From contig NZ_JAGGPK010000013.1 in assembly GCF_018613855.1 (NCBI RefSeq), positions 45,198-109,197 of the forward strand: a DNA stretch of 64,000 bases. The letters run 5' to 3'. A program made the position numbers and the translations under genes. Of this stretch, positions 56,730 to 64,000 are shown piece by piece. Numbering within the stretch: position 1 is the stretch's first letter; every line of letters starts with the position of its first letter. This stretch comes from Arthrobacter sp. ISL-30 (GTDB lineage: Bacteria; Actinomycetota; Actinomycetes; Actinomycetales; Micrococcaceae). The notes beneath the pieces were generated by a model. The model ran no database searches. It was not told where the DNA came from and worked only from the letters and a program-made list of their open reading frames with translations.

Positions 56730-57671
56730 GTGGAACAAAAAAACACGGAAGCAAGCGTTGAGTCGACGGAGCTGCACGGCAAGGTCGACGGCTTCCGCAG
56801 GCATCTTGAGGGCGAGCGGGCAAGGTCGGCGCATACTGTCCGGGCCTATCTCTCCGACGTGAACAGTCTTCTGGAATTTGCGGCAGCCGAAGGAGCAGGC
56901 CGCTTGGAAGATGTGGACCTCGGCACGCTGAGGCGTTGGCTTGGTGCACAGAGTGAGGCAGGACTTTCCAGAGCAACGTTGGCCCGCAGGGCTGCGACCG
57001 TCAGGTCCTTCATGGCATGGGCTGTCCGCGAAGAGTTGCTGGCCACAGACCCTGCGCTCCGCCTTCAAGCCCCCAAACGCACAAAGTCGCTTCCGGGAGT
57101 GCTCCAGCAGCAGCAGGTGACAACAGTTTTCGACCGGCTGGCGCAGGCCGCCAAAGAAGGCGATCCGGTCAGTCTCCGGAATCGAGCCATGGTTGAACTC
57201 CTCTATGCCACGGGCATTCGCGTGGGCGAACTGTCCGGACTGGACGTGGATGACCTGGATGCCGACCGGCGCTCACTGAGGGTCATCGGCAAGGGCAACA
57301 AGGAACGGACGGTTCCGTATGGGCTTCCCGCCGCTCTCGCCGTCGACGATTGGCTCAGGCGTGGCCGAGGCCATCTGGCCCGCTCGTTCAGCGGTCCTGC
57401 ACTTTTCCTGGGGCTGCGTGGGAAGAGGGTGGATCAGCGGCAAGTGCGCAGCGTCGTCAAGGAGCTGCTCCTCGCGCTTGGCGATACTTCAGCAACCGGG
57501 CCGCACGCCTTGCGGCACTCAGCGGCCACACACCTGCTGGATGGTGGTGCCGATCTTCGCGCAGTGCAGGAGATCCTGGGCCACAGCAGCCTGGCCACCA
57601 CGCAGATCTACACTCACGTTTCTGTGGACAGGCTGCGGAAGAGCTATCAGCAGGCCCATCCGCGTGCTTAG
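56730..57671 (+). CDS. xerC: tyrosine recombinase XerC
   Basis: Resolves chromosome dimers at dif with XerD. The 313-aa protein has the N-terminal core-binding domain (F-R-R-H-L-E-G-E-R-A-R-S-A-H-T-V-R-A-Y) and the catalytic series: Arg in T-G-I-R-V-G-E-L-S, Lys in G-K-G-N-K-E-R, H-A-L-R-H-S-A-A-T-H, G-H-S-S-L, and Tyr in T-Q-I-Y-T-H-V. Length and gene order (dprA-xerC) mark it as the host's own gene rather than an island integrase. The GTG at 56730 gives normal length; upstream in-frame starts exist. Confidence 0.93.
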   Translation: MEQKNTEASVESTELHGKVDGFRRHLEGERARSAHTVRAYLSDVNSLLEFAAAEGAGRLEDVDLGTLRRWLGAQSEAGLSRATLARRAATVRSFMAWAVREELLATDPALRLQAPKRTKSLPGVLQQQQVTTVFDRLAQAAKEGDPVSLRNRAMVELLYATGIRVGELSGLDVDDLDADRRSLRVIGKGNKERTVPYGLPAALAVDDWLRRGRGHLARSFSGPALFLGLRGKRVDQRQVRSVVKELLLALGDTSATGPHALRHSAATHLLDGGADLRAVQEILGHSSLATTQIYTHVSVDRLRKSYQQAHPRA

Positions 57672-57763
57672 TTACGTCACTGACGCTTGATTCGATCTCC
57701 TGTAGAAATTGCACTGGCGTAATTTCGCAGGGTGGGGCAAAATAAGACAAAAGTTCGGGAACA

Positions 57764-57780
57764 TTCAAGCTGTGCTTGAA
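57764..57780. promoter_or_regulatory. short palindrome upstream of DUF3145 gene
   Basis: TTCAAG and CTTGAA flank CTGTG, about 140 nt before the DUF3145 start. It could be an operator or chance. Confidence 0.25.
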
Positions 57781-57917
57781 GCCGACCCTTTCCGGAGAGT
57801 GTTCCGGATCAACTGAATAACTGGTGGTTAGCCGGACAAGCGGAAAACGCAGGCAACTAATTTCATCCAGAGGTAGAGGTCGTTGGGGAAGACGTACCTA
57901 CAGCTATGGAGGATGGA

Positions 57918-58421
57918 ATGTCTGTTGCAATGACTCGCGGTGTCCTGTTTGTTCACTCGGCCCCCACCGCGTTGTGCCCTCATGTTGAGTGGGCCATCGG
58001 ATCGGTCGTGGACAAGCGAACCGATCTTGAGTGGACCGCTCAACCCGCTGCGCCCGGAATGTATCGCGCCGAGCTGTCCTGGACCGGTGCGCCGGGCACC
58101 GGCGCACAGCTTGCCTCCGCGCTCCGGGGCTGGACGCATCTTCGCTATGAGGTCACAGAGGAGCCGAGCCAGGGCGTCGATGGCGCACGCTGGTCCCACA
58201 CCCCTGAACTGGGGATATTCCATGCCGTTACCGATGTACACGGCAACATCATGGTTTCGGAGGACCGCATCAGGTACGCCTACGAAGCCGGCGCCGGGGA
58301 CCCGGCAGCCGTATACCACGAATTGTCCCTCGCCCTTGGTGAGGCCTGGGACGAAGAGCTGGAACCTTTCCGGCACGCAGCCGAGGGTGCACCGGTGCGC
58401 TGGCTGCACCAAGTGGGGTAG
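57918..58421 (+). CDS. DUF3145 family protein
   Basis: A 167-aa actinobacterial protein of unknown function. Signatures are G-V-L-F-V-H-S-A-P-T-A-L-C-P-H-V-E-W-A-I, then F-H-A-V-T-D-V-H-G-N-I-M-V-S-E-D-R-I-R. ATG 57918 has GGAGGA upstream; the ATG at 57906 has none. The gene stands alone between xerC and fabF and converges on fabF at a shared terminator. Confidence 0.9.
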   Translation: MSVAMTRGVLFVHSAPTALCPHVEWAIGSVVDKRTDLEWTAQPAAPGMYRAELSWTGAPGTGAQLASALRGWTHLRYEVTEEPSQGVDGARWSHTPELGIFHAVTDVHGNIMVSEDRIRYAYEAGAGDPAAVYHELSLALGEAWDEELEPFRHAAEGAPVRWLHQVG

Positions 58422-58489
58422 CGAGCGCCAGGAACCCGGGCGCAATTCCATAGCAAGTGCCCGACAAAACAGCCAGCCACTGCGCAAAC

Positions 58490-58529
58490 AACAGGAGGGC
58501 CTCCACCATGTGGTGGAGGCCCTCCTGTT
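58490..58529. terminator. bidirectional terminator between DUF3145 and fabF
   Basis: A perfect 19-bp stem (58490-58508 against 58511-58529) lies between the convergent stops. The minus-strand side serves the fab operon. Confidence 0.85.
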
Positions 58530-58573
58530 ACCCACTCTCTTTGCCGTGTTCAGTGGCGTAAGGGAGTTCGAGC

Positions 58574-59809
58574 CTAGACGTTGCGAACCGCGATGACTGC
58601 GTTGTGTCCGCCGAAGCCGAACGAGTTGCTGAGCGCCACGATGTCGCCGCCCGGCAGCTGACGCGGTGCTGTGACGACGTCCAGCGGAATCTCGGGATCC
58701 TGGTTTTCAAGGTTGATAGTGACAGGTGCCTGGCGCTCGTAGACTGCGAGAACCGTCAGCACGGCTTCTACGGCGCCCGAAGCGCCCAGCAGATGGCCCA
58801 TCTGGGACTTGGTGGCCGATACCGCCACACTGTCCACATGGGTCCCCAGGGCGGCGCGGAGAGCCGTGTATTCCGGCTTGTCACCTACGGGAGTGGAAGT
58901 AGCGTGGGCATTCACGTGCACCACGTCCTCCGCCTGGATCCGCCCGTCAAACATGGCGGCCTTGAGGGCACGCGTCGCGCCAAGGCCCTCCGGATCGGGA
59001 GCCGTGATGTGGTACGCATCGGCGGTCACGGACGTGCCCGCGAGTTCGGCGTAAATGCGGGCGCCGCGGGCCAGGGCATGTTCCTCGGCCTCGAGTACCA
59101 GCGCACCGGCGCCTTCACCCATGACGAAGCCGTCACGGTCCACGTCATAGGGCCGGGAGGCGCGCTCGGGTTCGTCGTTGCGCCGCGACAAGGCCTGCAT
59201 CGACGAGAACGCTGCCAGGGGCATCGGATGGATTGCCGCTTCTGCGCCGCCGCACATGACGACGTCGGCCTTGCCCGAGCGGATGAGCTCAAGGCCCTGG
59301 TGCAGCGCCTCAGTGCCGGAGGCACAGGCGGAGACAGGGGTGTGGGCGCCGGCGCGGGCGCCCAGGTCCAGGCTGACCGCGGCGGCGACACCATTGGGCA
59401 TCAGCATGGGAACTGTCATTGGCAGCACTCGGCGGGGGCCCTTGTCGCGCAGGGTGTCCCAGGCGTCCAGGAGGGTCCACACGCCACCGATGCCTGTTGC
59501 AAAGGCGACGGCCAGCCGGTCGTGGTCGATTTCGGTAATTCCGGAGTCGGCCCATGCCTCGCGGGAAGCAATGACGCCGAATTGCGTGGACGGGTCCATG
59601 CGCTTGGCCTCAACGCGGCTGAGGACATCCAGCGCCGGAGTCGAGCAGCGTGCAGCAAAGGTGACCGGAAGTTCGAATCGGGCCACCCACTCGTCCTCGA
59701 GCGTGTGGGCACCGGAAACCCCTTGCAGCGCGTTCTTCCACATCGTGGGTACGTCGCCGCCAATGGGCGTTGTGGCGCCCAGGCCGGTAATGACTACTTT
59801 GCGTGCCAT
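58574..59809 (-). CDS. fabF: beta-ketoacyl-ACP synthase II FabF
   Basis: Elongating condensing enzyme of type II fatty-acid synthesis; it joins malonyl-ACP to acyl-ACP. In 411 aa the catalytic Cys is in V-S-A-C-A-S-G-T, the first His in N-A-H-A-T-S-T-P-V-G-D, Lys in A-T-K-S-Q-M-G-H, and the second His in F-G-F-G-G-H-N. ATG 59809 gives the usual M-A-R-K-V-V-I-T-G-L-G. It is the last gene of fabD-fabH-acpP-fabF. Confidence 0.97.
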   Translation of the reverse strand: MARKVVITGLGATTPIGGDVPTMWKNALQGVSGAHTLEDEWVARFELPVTFAARCSTPALDVLSRVEAKRMDPSTQFGVIASREAWADSGITEIDHDRLAVAFATGIGGVWTLLDAWDTLRDKGPRRVLPMTVPMLMPNGVAAAVSLDLGARAGAHTPVSACASGTEALHQGLELIRSGKADVVMCGGAEAAIHPMPLAAFSSMQALSRRNDEPERASRPYDVDRDGFVMGEGAGALVLEAEEHALARGARIYAELAGTSVTADAYHITAPDPEGLGATRALKAAMFDGRIQAEDVVHVNAHATSTPVGDKPEYTALRAALGTHVDSVAVSATKSQMGHLLGASGAVEAVLTVLAVYERQAPVTINLENQDPEIPLDVVTAPRQLPGGDIVALSNSFGFGGHNAVIAVRNV

Positions 59810-59947
59810 GCGATCACTCTCTGTCGGATCAGCCGTCTCCGCTGCGGTTCCTCGCAGGGATCGGCCGTGAAAACTTTGGGTGTTTTTGCGGCTGTGCCGG
59901 GCCGGGATGCGTTTGCACATCCCGGCCCGGCACAGCGGGAGCCAGGA

Positions 59948-60193
59948 TTAGGCCTGGGCGTTCGAGATGAAGCTGACAGCATCGCCGACGGTCTTGAGGT
60001 TCTTGACCTCTTCGTCCGGGATACGGACGCCGAACTTCTCTTCGGCATTGACCACAATGGTCATCATGGAGATCGAGTCGATGTCCAGGTCCTCGGTGAA
60101 GGACTTGTCCAATTCCACGGCCTCGGGGGCAAGGCCGGTTTCCTCGTTGACGATTTCAGCCAGGCCGGCCAGGATTTCTTCGTTGCTAGCCAT
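59948..60193 (-). CDS. acpP: acyl carrier protein
   Basis: An 81-aa ACP. The 4'-phosphopantetheine site is Ser in D-L-D-I-D-S-I-S; this differs from the usual D-S-L by an Ile, as in related Actinobacteria. Helix III/IV E-E-K-F-G-V-R-I-P-D-E-E-V is typical. AAGGAG precedes the ATG at 60193. Confidence 0.96.
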   Translation of the reverse strand: MASNEEILAGLAEIVNEETGLAPEAVELDKSFTEDLDIDSISMMTIVVNAEEKFGVRIPDEEVKNLKTVGDAVSFISNAQA

Positions 60194-60359
60194 TGTTGGC
60201 TCCTTTTCTTGTTGTTCCGGCACCAGGACCGGAAAGGGGGCAAACCGTGATTACGGCTTGGATTTTGAAAAGACTTGTTTCATATGTAGTTGTCTCTGGC
60301 TGAAACGCCAGTCCCGCCTTCAACGCCACGCCACGGCTTCAGCGCCAGGTCCCGCCTGC

Positions 60360-61409
60360 CTACGGCAGGACGACGACCTGAGCCCCGAACACCAGTCCGG
60401 CGCCGAATCCGATCTGCAGCGCCAGTCCGCCGCTGAGCTCGGGGTTCTCCTCCAGAAGGCGATGGGTAGCCAGCGGAATCGAAGCGGCCGATGTGTTGCC
60501 GGCTTCCGCAATGTCGCGGCCCACCATCACCGTTTCCGGTAGCTTGAGCTGCTTGACCATCTCGTCAATGATCCGCATGTTCGCCTGGTGCGGGACGAAG
60601 GCTGCGAGGTCGTCGACCGTGATGCCCGCAGCATCCAACGCCCGCTGGGCCACCTTGGCCATTTCCCAGACTGCCCAACGGAATACCGTCTGGCCGTCCT
60701 GGCGGAGGGTGGGCCAAACCGCGGCGGCCGCCGCTACGGCACCCTCCTCGTTGGCGTGCGTGGCCGCAGCATGATCGCGGACATCCAGGAGCGAGTGCGT
60801 CATCCCGATCGCATCCCACTTGCTGCCGTCGGAACCCCAAACCGAAGGACCGATGCCGGGAGTGTCCGAGGGACCGATGACAACGGCTCCAGCTCCGTCA
60901 CCAAGAAGGAAGGAAATGGTGCGCTCGGAGTTGTCGATGACGTCGGAGAGCTTTTCGGCGCCAACCACGAGGACGTAGTCTGCGGCGCCGGAGCGGACCA
61001 GGGCATCACCCTGGGCTATTCCATAGCAATAGCCCGCACAGGCCGCCGAGATGTCGAAGGCAGGGGCCGGAGTAGCTCCCAGCCGGTCCGCCAGGTTTGC
61101 TGCAGCCGATGGTGTGGCGAAAGGATGCGTCACCGTGGAAACAATGACGGCTCCAAGCTGCGAGGCGTCGATCCCGGCCTTGTCCAGTGCTTCGCGTGCT
61201 GCGCCCTCCGCCATGTCGATGACGCTGATCTCGGCGGGAGCGCGGTGACGCGTGACGATGCCGGTCCGTTGGCGGATCCACTCATCCGAGGAATCGATCC
61301 ACTGGCAGACGTCGTCATTGGTGACGATCACGTCCGGGCGGTAGGCGCCCAGACCGACGATGCGGGAGTGTTCGTGAACGTTTGACTGCTTCAGGGACGG
61401 GACGCTCAT
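60360..61409 (-). CDS. fabH: beta-ketoacyl-ACP synthase III FabH
   Basis: Starts fatty-acid chains from acyl-CoA primers; in Arthrobacter-type bacteria branched primers are usual. The 349-aa protein has Cys in I-S-A-A-C-A-G-Y, His in V-P-H-Q-A-N and Asn in A-G-N-T-S-A-A-S. The ATG overlaps the fabD stop by 4 nt (ATGA). Confidence 0.97.
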   Translation of the reverse strand: MSVPSLKQSNVHEHSRIVGLGAYRPDVIVTNDDVCQWIDSSDEWIRQRTGIVTRHRAPAEISVIDMAEGAAREALDKAGIDASQLGAVIVSTVTHPFATPSAAANLADRLGATPAPAFDISAACAGYCYGIAQGDALVRSGAADYVLVVGAEKLSDVIDNSERTISFLLGDGAGAVVIGPSDTPGIGPSVWGSDGSKWDAIGMTHSLLDVRDHAAATHANEEGAVAAAAAVWPTLRQDGQTVFRWAVWEMAKVAQRALDAAGITVDDLAAFVPHQANMRIIDEMVKQLKLPETVMVGRDIAEAGNTSAASIPLATHRLLEENPELSGGLALQIGFGAGLVFGAQVVVLP

Positions 61410-62335
61410 GCCTGTCCCTCCAGCTCAGCGAAGAGGGCAAGCGCCGCCGACAGGTCCTCGGGTGTCTTCACCGCGACAGTCTTGACGCCAGGCATGCCAC
61501 GTTTGGCCAGTCCGGCCAGTGTGCCGGCTGGCGCCAGCTCGATCAGGCCGGTCACGCCGCGCTGCACGAGGGATTCCATGCAGAGGTCCCAGCGAACGGG
61601 ACGGGATACCTGGGCAATCAGGCTGTCGACGACGGCGGCGCCCTCGGTGACTTCTCCGCCGTCGTAGTTCGACAGCAGCGGAACCGACGGGTTCTTGGGG
61701 TTCAGGGAAGGCCGCAGGGCCTCGAGCGCACTCACTGCCGGAGACATATGGGATGTGTGGAACGCGCCTGCAACCTTCAGCGGAATGACGCGAGCCTTGG
61801 CAGGCGGGTTCTCGGCGAGCGACTTCAACTGCTCGAATGTCCCGGCGGCCACAGTCTGGCCGGCACTGTTGACATTGGCAGGTGTCGCGCCGGCGGCTTC
61901 GATCGCAGCCAGAACCTCCGCAGGCTCTCCACCAACGACGGCGCTCATCCCGGTGGGCGTAACGGCAGCGGCGGCAGCCATGCTGTTGGCGCGTTCCCGG
62001 ACGAAGGTCATGGCGTCGTCCTCACTTAGGACGCCTGCCAGCGACGAGGCCGTAATCTCGCCAACCGAGTGGCCCGCCAGGATGACGGGAAGGGTGCTGA
62101 GTTCGACGTCGAACAGTGACTTTGCGGCAACCAGGCCGGCGGCGACGATCAGGGGCTGTGCGACAGCCGTGTCCTTGATGGTCTCCTCATCGGAGGTAGT
62201 GCCGTGGGCCTTGAGGTCGATGCCCGCTATTTCGCTCAGGGCGGCCAGATGGCCTTCTACGGAAGGAAGTTCCAGCCACGGGGCGAGAAATCCAGGGGTC
62301 TGGGAGCCCTGTCCAGGGCAGACGATTGCGAGCAC
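61406..62335 (-). CDS. fabD: malonyl-CoA:ACP transacylase FabD
   Basis: Moves malonyl from CoA to ACP. In 309 aa it shows C-P-G-Q-G-S-Q-T, nucleophile Ser in A-G-H-S-V-G-E, Arg in F-V-R-E-R-A and His in G-A-F-H-T-S. GTG 62335 gives the normal V-L-A-I-V-C-P-G-Q-G start with GGA upstream; the upstream ATG at 62368 would add atypical residues. First gene of the fab operon. Confidence 0.96.
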   Translation of the reverse strand: MLAIVCPGQGSQTPGFLAPWLELPSVEGHLAALSEIAGIDLKAHGTTSDEETIKDTAVAQPLIVAAGLVAAKSLFDVELSTLPVILAGHSVGEITASSLAGVLSEDDAMTFVRERANSMAAAAAVTPTGMSAVVGGEPAEVLAAIEAAGATPANVNSAGQTVAAGTFEQLKSLAENPPAKARVIPLKVAGAFHTSHMSPAVSALEALRPSLNPKNPSVPLLSNYDGGEVTEGAAVVDSLIAQVSRPVRWDLCMESLVQRGVTGLIELAPAGTLAGLAKRGMPGVKTVAVKTPEDLSAALALFAELEGQA

Positions 62336-62401
62336 GTATCCAGCTTTCCAAATGCGCGAGTAATCCAACGGTGTTTTCGTACACCAAGCTCGCCGGGTCA
62401 G

Positions 62402-62420
62402 TTTGTAGGAAGTCTACAAC
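62402..62420. promoter_or_regulatory. inverted repeat in fabD promoter region, candidate FasR operator
   Basis: TTGTAG and CTACAA form a perfect 6-bp inverted repeat with a 5-nt spacer, 67 nt upstream of the fabD start and just after the fasR stop. Known: Streptomyces FasR binds the fabD promoter. That this palindrome is its site is inference. Confidence 0.5.
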
Positions 62421-62423
62421 GGT

Positions 62424-63668
62424 TCAGGGCTGTGACCGGGTCGGTTGACGTTCGGGCGGGGCCTTGGGCTGGGCCGAGAGACGGCCCACCACCAAGGCAG
62501 TTTGCAGGACAAAAGCCTCCCGCGGAAGGAGCGGATCCCACCCGGTGACGTCGCAGACACGCTTGAGCCGGTACCGGACAGTGTTCGCGTGCACGAAGAG
62601 CTCCCTGGCCGTGGCTTCCAGGGAATGGCCCAGCTCCAGGTAGGTCCCAAGCGTCTCCACCAGGCCATTTGAAGCGGCGAGCAGTGGCCGGTAGATGTTC
62701 TTGATCAGGGAACGCCGCGCCGCGTCATCGCCTGAGACCACCCGCTCAGGAAGCAGGTCGTCGGCCGCGACTGGTCTGGGTGCCGACGGCCAGGCCTTTG
62801 CGGCGGTCAGGCCCGCGAACGCCGCTTGGGCAGAGCTGCTCGCTTCCAGCAGCGAGCCGGCCTCCGGGCCGTAGACCACCGCTCCGGGCGCAAAGAGCTC
62901 GCTGAGCTTCAAGTAGGCCGTGTCACGGTCCTGGACTCCGCCAAGGATCAGGATGAGCCGATCGCCCTGGATTCCCACCAGCGCATCCTCGGCATAGCGG
63001 CCAGCGGTCCTGCGCAGCTCGCTGACATAGCTGGCGCTGGGTTCCGACGGCGAATTGCCCACCATCACCGTGAAACGCTCCTGGGCCTTCCAGCCAAGTG
63101 CCGCAATCCGCGATCGCAGGGCGTCAGTGTTTTCCCCGCGGAGGATGGCGTCCACGATGAGGGCCTCAAGCCGCGTATCCCAGGAGCCACGGGATTCCGC
63201 AGCCCGTGCATACACATCTGCGGCCGCGAAGGCTACTTCCCGCGAATAACGCAGGACAGCCTCCCTCAACGACGGCTGGTCAGACTCCGGGGCAATGACG
63301 GGAACCTGGTCTTCTACCACCTCCACCACGATGCGGATGAGCTGAAGTGCCTTCTGCAGGCTGATGGACCGGGTCAATTCAGTGGGGGCGTTGCCGAAGA
63401 CATCAGTGAGGATCCACGATGGAGAGCTGGGACGCTCATACCAGGTAACGAAAGCGGCGATGCCGTTCTGGGCTACCAGCCCAAGGGCAGAGCGTTCATC
63501 AGAGCTCAACCGGCTGTACCACGGCAGGGACTTTTCCAGCTGGCGCATGGTGGATGTGGACAATTGCCCCACGTTGGCGCGAAGCTGCCTGAGGGTTTCC
63601 GCTTTCTCAGGCGAGAGCGCACGCGATGCTGCCTTGCGCTTGGTTGGGGTGCTTGTCGGCTCTGCCAT
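62424..63668 (-). CDS. fasR: FasR-type PucR/CdaR regulator of fatty-acid synthesis
   Basis: A 414-aa regulator directly upstream of fabD, the same arrangement as Streptomyces fasR. The C-terminal PucR helix-turn-helix reads S-L-E-A-T-A-R-E-L-F-V-H-A-N-T-V-R-Y-R-L and then V-C-D-V-T-G-W-D-P. A GGDEF-like degenerate middle domain (about 185-310) is present. ATG 63668 is chosen over the longer frame. FasR activates the fab operon in Streptomyces. Confidence 0.88.
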   Translation of the reverse strand: MAEPTSTPTKRKAASRALSPEKAETLRQLRANVGQLSTSTMRQLEKSLPWYSRLSSDERSALGLVAQNGIAAFVTWYERPSSPSWILTDVFGNAPTELTRSISLQKALQLIRIVVEVVEDQVPVIAPESDQPSLREAVLRYSREVAFAAADVYARAAESRGSWDTRLEALIVDAILRGENTDALRSRIAALGWKAQERFTVMVGNSPSEPSASYVSELRRTAGRYAEDALVGIQGDRLILILGGVQDRDTAYLKLSELFAPGAVVYGPEAGSLLEASSSAQAAFAGLTAAKAWPSAPRPVAADDLLPERVVSGDDAARRSLIKNIYRPLLAASNGLVETLGTYLELGHSLEATARELFVHANTVRYRLKRVCDVTGWDPLLPREAFVLQTALVVGRLSAQPKAPPERQPTRSQP

Positions 63669-63810
63669 GCTTTGAGCATACGGGTCATCTCCCAGGACCT
63701 CCATTTGTGCGAAGGCTACAACTGGCCTTGTCGCCGGTCACAGGGTCCGAACCGCCGCCTGACAGGGGAATCTTCTGGTGGTTGAGCAACCGCCTGGGAT
63801 GTTAACGGCC

Positions 63811-63845
63811 GACGGCGGTCCCGCCTGTTGTGCGGAACCGCCGTC
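63811..63845 (-). terminator. hairpin downstream of aceE
   Basis: GACGGCGGT..CCGC pairs with GCGG..ACCGCCGTC with one mismatch and a 7-nt loop, ~50 nt past the stop of the partial minus-strand gene. Reading from aceE, little U-tract follows. Confidence 0.5.
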
Positions 63846-63893
63846 GCTTATTGCCTCATGCTTTAGGTTCGGGACGTGCTGTAGGTTCGGGAC

Positions 63894-64000
63894 CTATGAT
63901 TCGCCACCCGCGTTGCCGGTGGTACCGGCATTGACGTTGAGGAGCCGATACTTCTCGATTGCCTGCGCCGGTGCCTGGACATCGACTTCGCCGCGGCGGG
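63894..64000 (-). CDS. aceE: pyruvate dehydrogenase E1 (AceE), C-terminal end only
   Basis: The minus strand has an open frame to the window edge ending R-R-G-E-V-D-V-Q-A-P-A-Q-A-I-E-K-Y-R-L-L, then a Gly/Thr/Asn-rich tail and TAG at 63894. The R-G-E-x-x-x-x-x-x-A-x-x-A-x-x-K-Y pattern matches the end of actinobacterial homodimeric AceE. AceE next to fasR is the usual order in Arthrobacter relatives. Only ~35 residues are visible. Confidence 0.6.
   Translation of the reverse strand, partial: RRGEVDVQAPAQAIEKYRLLNVNAGTTGNAGGES

Noticed and set aside
56730..57671. XerC as the integrase of the island
   Set aside because: It lies outside the right comM fragment, follows dprA as in uninterrupted genomes, and has chromosomal XerC length and motifs.
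58604..60250. 548-aa plus-strand frame opposite fabF and acpP
   Set aside because: Antisense shadow; it crosses two real genes with catalytic motifs on the other strand.

Overview
The window reads as chromosome of a high-GC actinobacterium, most likely Micrococcaceae (Arthrobacter / Pseudarthrobacter type). The backbone order supports this: rpsP-KH-rimM-trmD-rplS-lepB-lepB-rnhB-DUF2469-yraN-comM (0-12.6 kb), then dprA-xerC-DUF3145 and the type II fatty-acid cluster fasR-fabD-fabH-acpP-fabF (54.5-63.7 kb). GTG/TTG starts, 1-4 nt gene overlaps and an Actinobacteria-type fab operon fit. Before the ribosomal block lie the end of an alpha/beta hydrolase, thiC under a TPP riboswitch, an amidohydrolase and a two-domain VOC dioxygenase.

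The main feature is that comM (yifB, Mg-chelatase-like AAA+ ATPase next to dprA) is cut inside its Walker A loop. The 5' part ends at 12634 (G-P-P-G, then foreign sequence with a stop). The 3' part resumes in frame at 54536 (P-G-A-G-K-T-M). Between them are 41.9 kb of accessory DNA. The cut-point pentamer CCGGG recurs at three internal positions (28971, 35871, 49260). Each time it is preceded by the same degenerate ~170-510 bp non-coding module and followed within 14 nt by a TGTCCTTAA-like box. I read this as four co-oriented cargo units (16.4, 6.9, 13.4 and 5.3 kb) stacked in one att-like site. I recognise no recombinase in any of them.

Unit 1 (12.6-29.0 kb) carries a TPR-CHAT protease with an alpha/beta hydrolase, an E2-E1 fusion with a JAB peptidase preceded by a 45-aa (EHP)6 microprotein, a RelA/SpoT-like synthetase with an NdpA-like protein, a winged-helix/coiled-coil protein, an OGG-fold protein with an early stop, and a DUF4238 protein. 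Unit 2 (29.0-35.9 kb) has a TIGR02391 protein with a 423-aa partner, a divergent 245-aa protein, and a 931-aa DUF4365-repeat protein. Unit 3 (35.9-49.3 kb) differs: NhaA, CBS, PII-like and DUF1538 proteins, a KhtT-N-like domain, a two-component system, SulP with a divergent MerR regulator, and three unknowns, one a paralogue of the unit 1 coiled-coil protein. Unit 4 (49.3-54.5 kb) has PIN-GNAT-EVE and ASCH proteins, a frameshifted DUF2971 gene and an unknown.

The unit 1, 2 and 4 genes look like nucleotide-, protein- and nucleic-acid-targeting defence or toxin modules; unit 3 looks like ion/pH homeostasis. The array would leave this host without an intact ComM while keeping dprA and xerC. All functional calls rest on reading motifs by eye; no database search was possible.
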